A stretch of DNA of 64,000 nucleotides, taken from the NCBI GenBank assembly GCA_013398295.1, contig VZSF01010416.1:704098-768097 (forward strand), given 5' to 3'. Both the position numbers and the translations under genes were made by a program. Position 1 is the stretch's first letter. Each line of letters begins with the position of its first letter. This stretch comes from Chionis minor. Lineage: Eukaryota; Chordata; Aves; Charadriiformes; Chionididae. This document shows, in pieces, positions 59,001 to 64,000 of the stretch. Below the pieces are notes generated by a model. The model searched no databases. It had not been told where the DNA came from and saw nothing but the letters and a program-made list of their open reading frames with translations.

Positions 59001-60282
59001 CACCATGTCTTCAGTGGCACAGCTTGGGTAAGTTTTACTTTTCACTTCTCCAAAAAAAGTGTACTACAACTACATAGAGTGACTCAACACTTATCTGTAG
59101 CATAAGACTGTGCAACTAATGCCCTTTGAAAGCACTAATGTGCTAAATGGCTTCAGGGACAGGAAGTTATCAGTGTTAATCCACTTCAACTGGTTTAACA
59201 GTTACAAGGAATAGAAATGTCTCTATGCAAGACACTTCCTCTGAGAGTCCCCTTTCCTGAAACAGAAGCACACAGCCTTTCAATGTGCTTTCCCACTAGC
59301 ATAATTGCTCACCAACTGCTTTCTCAAATCAATTATGTTGTCTCAGCATTAAAGGATGCAAGGCAGAGTAGACCAACTTTTTGTTTATCTAGGCATGCTG
59401 GCAGGTTACAGTCATATGTTCTGCCATCTGTACTGCTAGCTTTATCCTTTATCCAATCGTAACAGGTAAAATGGCACTGGTGTAACTGAATCTGTTCCCT
59501 CAGTCAGGGAAAGAGCCAGAACAGGCATTTATTTTTTCTCCCCCCAATCTGAAAGGAAGCAGGGGATAGACACTCTTGCCCTTTTAAAACATTCTGCTTT
59601 TCAATAGATGGGCAATTTGCCCCGGTCTGCTAATGTGGGATCTGTTCAATGCAAGGCTGAAAAGGTTCCATCCCCAGGGAAGGCATCGAACTGCTGATGA
59701 ACATTTGGTGGCCTTTAGCAAAAACAATGTGATTTCTGCCAACAGGATCCCAGCAGACTGGGAAGGACAGGCTCCAAATTAGGTGGGATTTTGATGCAGG
59801 AACTTCAGAAGGCCTGTACGAGGTTTATGAGGAGCTTGCTTACTAGCTCCAGCCTTTCTCCCTCTGCTCTCCTTTCTTATTCATATTTTTTAAAATTACA
59901 ACTATATCGGCAAATGTCATGGTTGCATTCAAGAGAACTTGGAAACCTTCAAATGAAGAGGGTGTGTGAAGATGACCTTTCCTTCTGATACAAAGGCTGT
60001 TGTGCTGGCTGGGTTTCTTTTAAAATTTGACCATATTAGAAAATTTGTGACTAAAGGTGTTTGAAGCCACTTTGAAAGCATGTCTATAGGTCAGTATCAG
60101 TGTTTCCACCCACCTCAAAAATAAACAATCCAAAAGGCAATTTTCTAGAAAACAATTCCCTTTGTCCCAGATGGGACATTTTTAAATCAACACTTACATT
60201 CATCCTCCTCTTTAGACCCCCTCTCTGAACACTAGGCCATATTGTTTCTTCAACCACTTCTGTTTATGTTACTGAATAGCTT
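50062..60282. other. Long intergenic stretch between SLC5A9 and SPATA6
   Basis: About 10 kb without a supported gene. Low-complexity spots are a T-run near 50739-50748, a TG repeat near 53000-53013, T-runs near 54070 and 54224, and an A-run near 56469-56480. Minus-strand frames of 168, 144 and 129 codons (51751-52257, 52527-52961, 57819-58208) match no family I know and lack splice evidence. The left-hand end of the SPATA6 3' UTR may reach into this stretch. Confidence 0.5.
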
Positions 60283-60657
60283 TAATTATTTAATAACAAT
60301 TGGCTGCAACTGAAACCTGTGTTGCTGTCAGACAGAAATGTCCAGCAGACCTATTAATCTTCAAATGACTATCTTTTCATAGTCTCAAAGGAGCAACACC
60401 ATCTTGATTAACCATGGAGGGGCTTAGTTGCTGCTTGGTTGGGTTGTTTTTTTTTTTTTGGGGGGGGGGGGGGCGGGGAAAGGCACTGGGGATGTTAATA
60501 GTTTCCTATTAGCAACCCAGGACAAAACCTCATTTCTCCAAAACCCTGCCCAACCATAATTACACCTTAAAAATATAGTACAAATATTTGTCACATAAAA
60601 ATAGGTTTGAATACAAATACAAACACTGTGTACTGTGCATTTCCAGGTGAATTGCTA
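60283..60657 (-). other. SPATA6: SPATA6 3' UTR (at least proximal part)
   Basis: Sequence directly after the SPATA6 stop on the - strand. Two overlapping-range ATTAAA variant signals lie at 60289-60294 and 60281-60286, and a canonical AATAAA at 59528-59533. Which one is used is not decidable here. It includes a T13-G14 homopolymer block (60447-60473) that would read as C14-A13 in the transcript. Confidence 0.45.
60447..60478 (+). repeat. T13-G14 homopolymer junction
   Basis: Thirteen T (60447-60459) followed at once by fourteen G (60460-60473), then C and GGGG. It is able to form G-quadruplex structures on the + strand. Confidence 0.93.
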
Positions 60658-60838
60658 TCAGGAGTGCGTTTTTTGGTCTGAAACAGTGCCAGCAGCTTTT
60701 TGGTACATGTTTCTGTATATTTTCTCAAGACTCTCTTCAAAGATCACTCTGTGAGGCTTCCCTTTGTATACAGCTGCATGACTAGACCGATATTCACCAT
60801 TATCCAAGTGAACAGTAGTGTTCTGCTGCACTGGTGAA
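60658..60838 (-). CDS. SPATA6: SPATA6, last coding exon (C-terminus)
   Basis: SPATA6 (spermatogenesis-associated 6) is needed for the sperm connecting piece that joins head and tail. On the - strand an acceptor CTTTCTGTTGACAG is followed by a 181-bp open segment ending in TGA at 60660-60658. The first base completes a codon begun in the previous exon. The encoded 59-residue tail contains VHLDNGEY, VYKGKPHR, IFEESLEK and YRNMYQKA, which align with the recalled human SPATA6 end (HLDDGEYW, SYKGKSHR, IFENSMDK, YRNLYKKA). Upstream exons are not in the window as far as I can see. Orientation is convergent with SLC5A9. Confidence 0.88.
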
Positions 60839-63800
60839 CTGTCAACAGAAAGAAGATAAATAATGATGAAATCAAGATAAAGAGGAATTAGAAGCACAAA
60901 ACCATCAGAAATCCAAATGTAGAGCTGTTAAACACACATTACCTTTCACAAATTGAAACAAAAACTGCGTGGCAGATACTTCTAAGAAATGGGAGCCCCA
61001 CGTTATTCAATCACACAAAATCTCCCCCACTTATCTGAGTGCACTTGATAATACCTCCCAAATAGAAAGAGAATTAATTTTCAAAGAGCATGCAGTAATT
61101 TTGCTGTACTTTGATAGGCAGTCTGACTAGACACTAAGCCTATGCAAGAGCAACACAGTAGGATTTTTCTGTCCTTTGAAGGTCACAATGTAACCACAAG
61201 CAGCCATTTCAATATGAAGACAATCTATCAGAGGTATATTAAATTACTGTGGTTGCAGCTGTAAAGTGCTCTATCGGAAGCATCTTGGATTAAGTATTCT
61301 ACCAAATACATTATGATATAGTGGCAATTGAGTGTTCCTTCCCCACCCTATCTTCTGTGTCACCGTTTCAATACTAAACGCAAATAGAGTCTCATATTTC
61401 AGTTGCTTTGAGAAATTATTTCCTAGATCTACGAAGTGAAATTTATTCTCTGAAAATCATTATGAAACACTGACAAATCTGAAATATGTATATCTAAACT
61501 TCATGACTATTTGCCTTCTCTTGAAACTTTCAAAACAAAGGCTTGTGTCATATAATGAAATGAGCCATTTTCCTGTAATAAAGCATGAAACATGTAGCTC
61601 AAAAATCATAAGCAAAAAATGACTACCGAGGTGACATTTGGCACATCTGCTTAGAGATTTAGGCACTTAAGACACTTAAAAATTAGGACTGAGTTATCTT
61701 CAGCCTTTTGCAAATCTTTTGTTCTCAGTCTGGGAAATTAAACTGGAAATGTGAAGCTTACAGTGGCCATCTTCACTTAGGAAATGGATTACATTTCACA
61801 GGGAAGCTTTACATTTTCTTATATACATATCATTTATTAATCTACTACAGTCAAAGCAGTACTTAATACTTTGTCCTCAAGTTAGTATCAGTAAACACCT
61901 GCAGCAAAACTGAGAGAGACCTTATGTCAAAGGACTCAAAAATATACTTCTGCATCAAAACACAAGGTTTTCACTTTAAGAAAGGAAAACGGTGACAGAA
62001 AAAGAGGAAAATGTAGGTTACGTTTTCTAAATTCACATTTCCAAGCTTCCACTGTCCCGTGGAAAACAAAAGAAAGAATAGCTTTTGCTTTTAGATTTCT
62101 TATGTTCAAATATTATGATGGTGCCAATCTACACCACATAAACCAACAAGGTCATCTTTATGTGGCTCCAGTATTAAAAAGGGAGGAAGGCCACTTTCAC
62201 ATTTTTCCAAAAAAGGTCCAACATTTAAAGTCAGTCAACAGCATGAAGCAAATTTAAACCTCTTTATCATCCTAGAAAGGGTGATAACTGTGCTTCACAG
62301 CTTGGACACAAAGAAACCAACCTATCAAACAGCAAAACCAACAGAAAAGTTATACAGGCTTGTGTTTAACGTAGACAAGTTGATACCCTGGGGACCCATC
62401 AATAACTGAAGTTTCACCTCCTCCTTTCTGCAGTTTGTGTTACCTCGCTTCTGACGGAGAATTCTCAGGCCAGCAAATTGGCACAGCACTAGTAGTGGCA
62501 CTTCTAAGTACACAACAAACTCTTTTCCTTGGAATTCACTTCCTGCAGTCAGCCTTGTGCTTGCCTTTTATTCTACTAAAAGCTTAATCTACATAGAGAC
62601 ACTCAAAATCCAACCACTTTAACTGCAGCAAAGGAAAGACTCAAAAAACAATAGTAACTTTGACAAGTTCCTTATTCTGATACTGACAAAGACTTAAAAA
62701 AACCAACCAACCAAAAGATATAAGCTTCGTTTTCCCTTGTNATTAGCCAGTTCTTGCACATAAGATACTCAGCACTGGTGTGGACAAAGATACAGCCAAG
62801 CTAGGGAAGAGTCCCTCTCCTGTCTCAACTGGAAACCAGCTGACAACCTGAGCTAAGCAATCTGGGAATTACACTCACAAATCATATTAACAGCAGGATT
62901 TCTGCACGCAACTCCCTGCTCTGAAATACCCGTCCTATGCTTTTGTTCCCTCATACATCTCCTTTAAGAGTCCCAGAAGTTCTTTTCTGAGTGAATCATA
63001 TACTAAATATTTCACAAAACACGGACCTCTTCCTTACTCCCAGTGGTTTTCAATCATCTACTTTACTGCCAACATTTGGTCGACAGTAGCATGTCCTCCT
63101 ATGAACTCTGTCTCTGTCCTTGTATCCTGTTTATGAGCACTGTGGCAAACACTCAGCAATCAGACTGCCCTCGAGTCCTTTTATGTCTTGCCCTTCAGTG
63201 AATGGGACCAGCGCTGCCAGCCTCTAAATCCAAGGAGAAGTCCTTTCCCAACTTGAGTGCCACATTTCATATCCCATCACTTCTTGATTCTGTAGTATTA
63301 GGATTTGTTTTTTCTCTTTTCATGGTCTGCAGTTCCAGCATCAATCTCAAAGTCCCAAAGCTGCCTCAAAACAAAAACTTGCACTTTCTCTCTCACAAAC
63401 ACATCCTACACAATTTAATTGCAGCAGCTGTCAGGACAAAGGATAAGGGAGCAAAAAGGCTACACACAGAATACAGGAGTGAGCACAGGTATAGAAATAC
63501 TAACAACTTCAGCAGCAACTTCTCATACACGTGAAAATCTAAGACTACCTAGATCCCTTTGCAGAAGTGAGTAAAAATTACAGGAGTTTTTTTAAAAAAA
63601 AGCCAACAAATCACAAATTTTAAAATTTTAAAAACTTTTTAGCGCTTACTAATTGCAAGTAGAAGCTGACAATGATACCCATATTGAATTACCATCTTTT
63701 CAGTGATATACAGTGGTGATTCAAGAAGAATTTGTTCCAAAATATTGCATCACATTTAACTATAGAATCATAGAATGGTTTGGGTTGGAAGGAGCCTTAA

Positions 63801-64000
63801 AAATCATCTAGTTCCAAACCCCCTGCCATGGGCAGGGACACCTCCCACTAGACCGGGTTGCTCAAAACCCCATCCAACCTGGCCTTGAACACTGCCAGGG
63901 ATGGGGTCTCCACAGCTTCCCTGGGCAACCTGTTCCAGTGCCCCACCACCTTCATAGTGAAAAATTTCTTCCTAATATCTATTCTAATCTCCCCTCTTCC
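60839..64000 (-). other. SPATA6: SPATA6 last intron (partial)
   Basis: No further SPATA6 exon was recognised up to the window edge, so the penultimate exon probably lies beyond 64000. The intron is AT-rich, has one ambiguous base (n at 62741), and ends in a CR1 insertion. A small exon could have been missed by eye. Confidence 0.65.
63761..64000 (-). mobile_element. CR1 LINE, 3' end, continues past the window
   Basis: Starts with 'atagaatcatagaatggttt', the complementary CR1 3' terminal repeat, and runs through 'ctgccatgggcaggga', 'aacactgccagggatgg' and 'gggcaacctgttccagtgc' to the window edge. It is well preserved, so relatively young. It lies in the same orientation as SPATA6. Confidence 0.95.

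Noticed and set aside
1..64000. CRISPR arrays, bacterial operons, riboswitches, tRNA or rRNA genes
   Set aside because: None seen; the sequence is vertebrate nuclear DNA and no cloverleaf or rRNA-like segment was recognised by eye. A covariance-model scan was not possible.

Overview
This window is vertebrate nuclear DNA from a bird. The organism call rests on CR1 LINE fragments with the typical avian 3' tail (strongest at 63761-64000 and 49430-49877) and on an avian-type endogenous retrovirus LTR (TGTCATGG...GCGACA, 41187-41756) with a partial second copy. Genes are long and intron-split with GT-AG junctions, so most long single-exon reading frames here are chance.

Two protein genes are supported. 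The first is complete. SLC5A9 (sodium/glucose cotransporter 4, SGLT4) lies on the + strand from the ATG at 21085 to the TGA at 45291-45293, in 14 coding exons that join in frame to 2001 bp (666 residues plus stop). The second is the last coding exon of SPATA6 on the - strand (60658-60838). The rest of SPATA6 lies beyond the right edge. The two genes point tail to tail, the order and orientation I recall for human chromosome 1p33.

Layout: 1-20.9 kb is upstream intergenic DNA with no gene I can support. It holds an old CR1-like fragment (6.24-6.57 kb), a 380-bp polypurine tract (7.51-7.89 kb), a second GA-rich tract (10 kb) and a compact CpG island (17.93-18.24 kb). At 20.9-21.1 kb is the probable SLC5A9 promoter, with an HNF1-like site 84 bp before the start codon. 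From 21.1 to 46.0 kb is SLC5A9. Its 6.8-kb intron 12 carries a solo LTR and a poly-T tract broken by an assembly gap (six n at 42515-42520). A polyadenylation signal at 46019-46024 closes the gene. From 46 to 60.6 kb is the convergent intergenic region, with a short CR1 end, a TGGGA microsatellite and an 837-bp LTR/CR1 composite. From 60.6 kb onward is the SPATA6 tail and its last intron, ending in a CR1 that runs off the window.

Functionally, SLC5A9 encodes a plasma-membrane Na+-coupled sugar transporter and SPATA6 a sperm-tail connecting-piece protein. They are neighbours by ancestry and not a working unit. I found no clearly novel system. The observations most worth checking are the regulatory candidates (HNF1-like site, CpG island, a four-copy TAATCC cluster in intron 8), a weak splice donor and a NAGNAG acceptor in SLC5A9, and the odd structure of the repeats.
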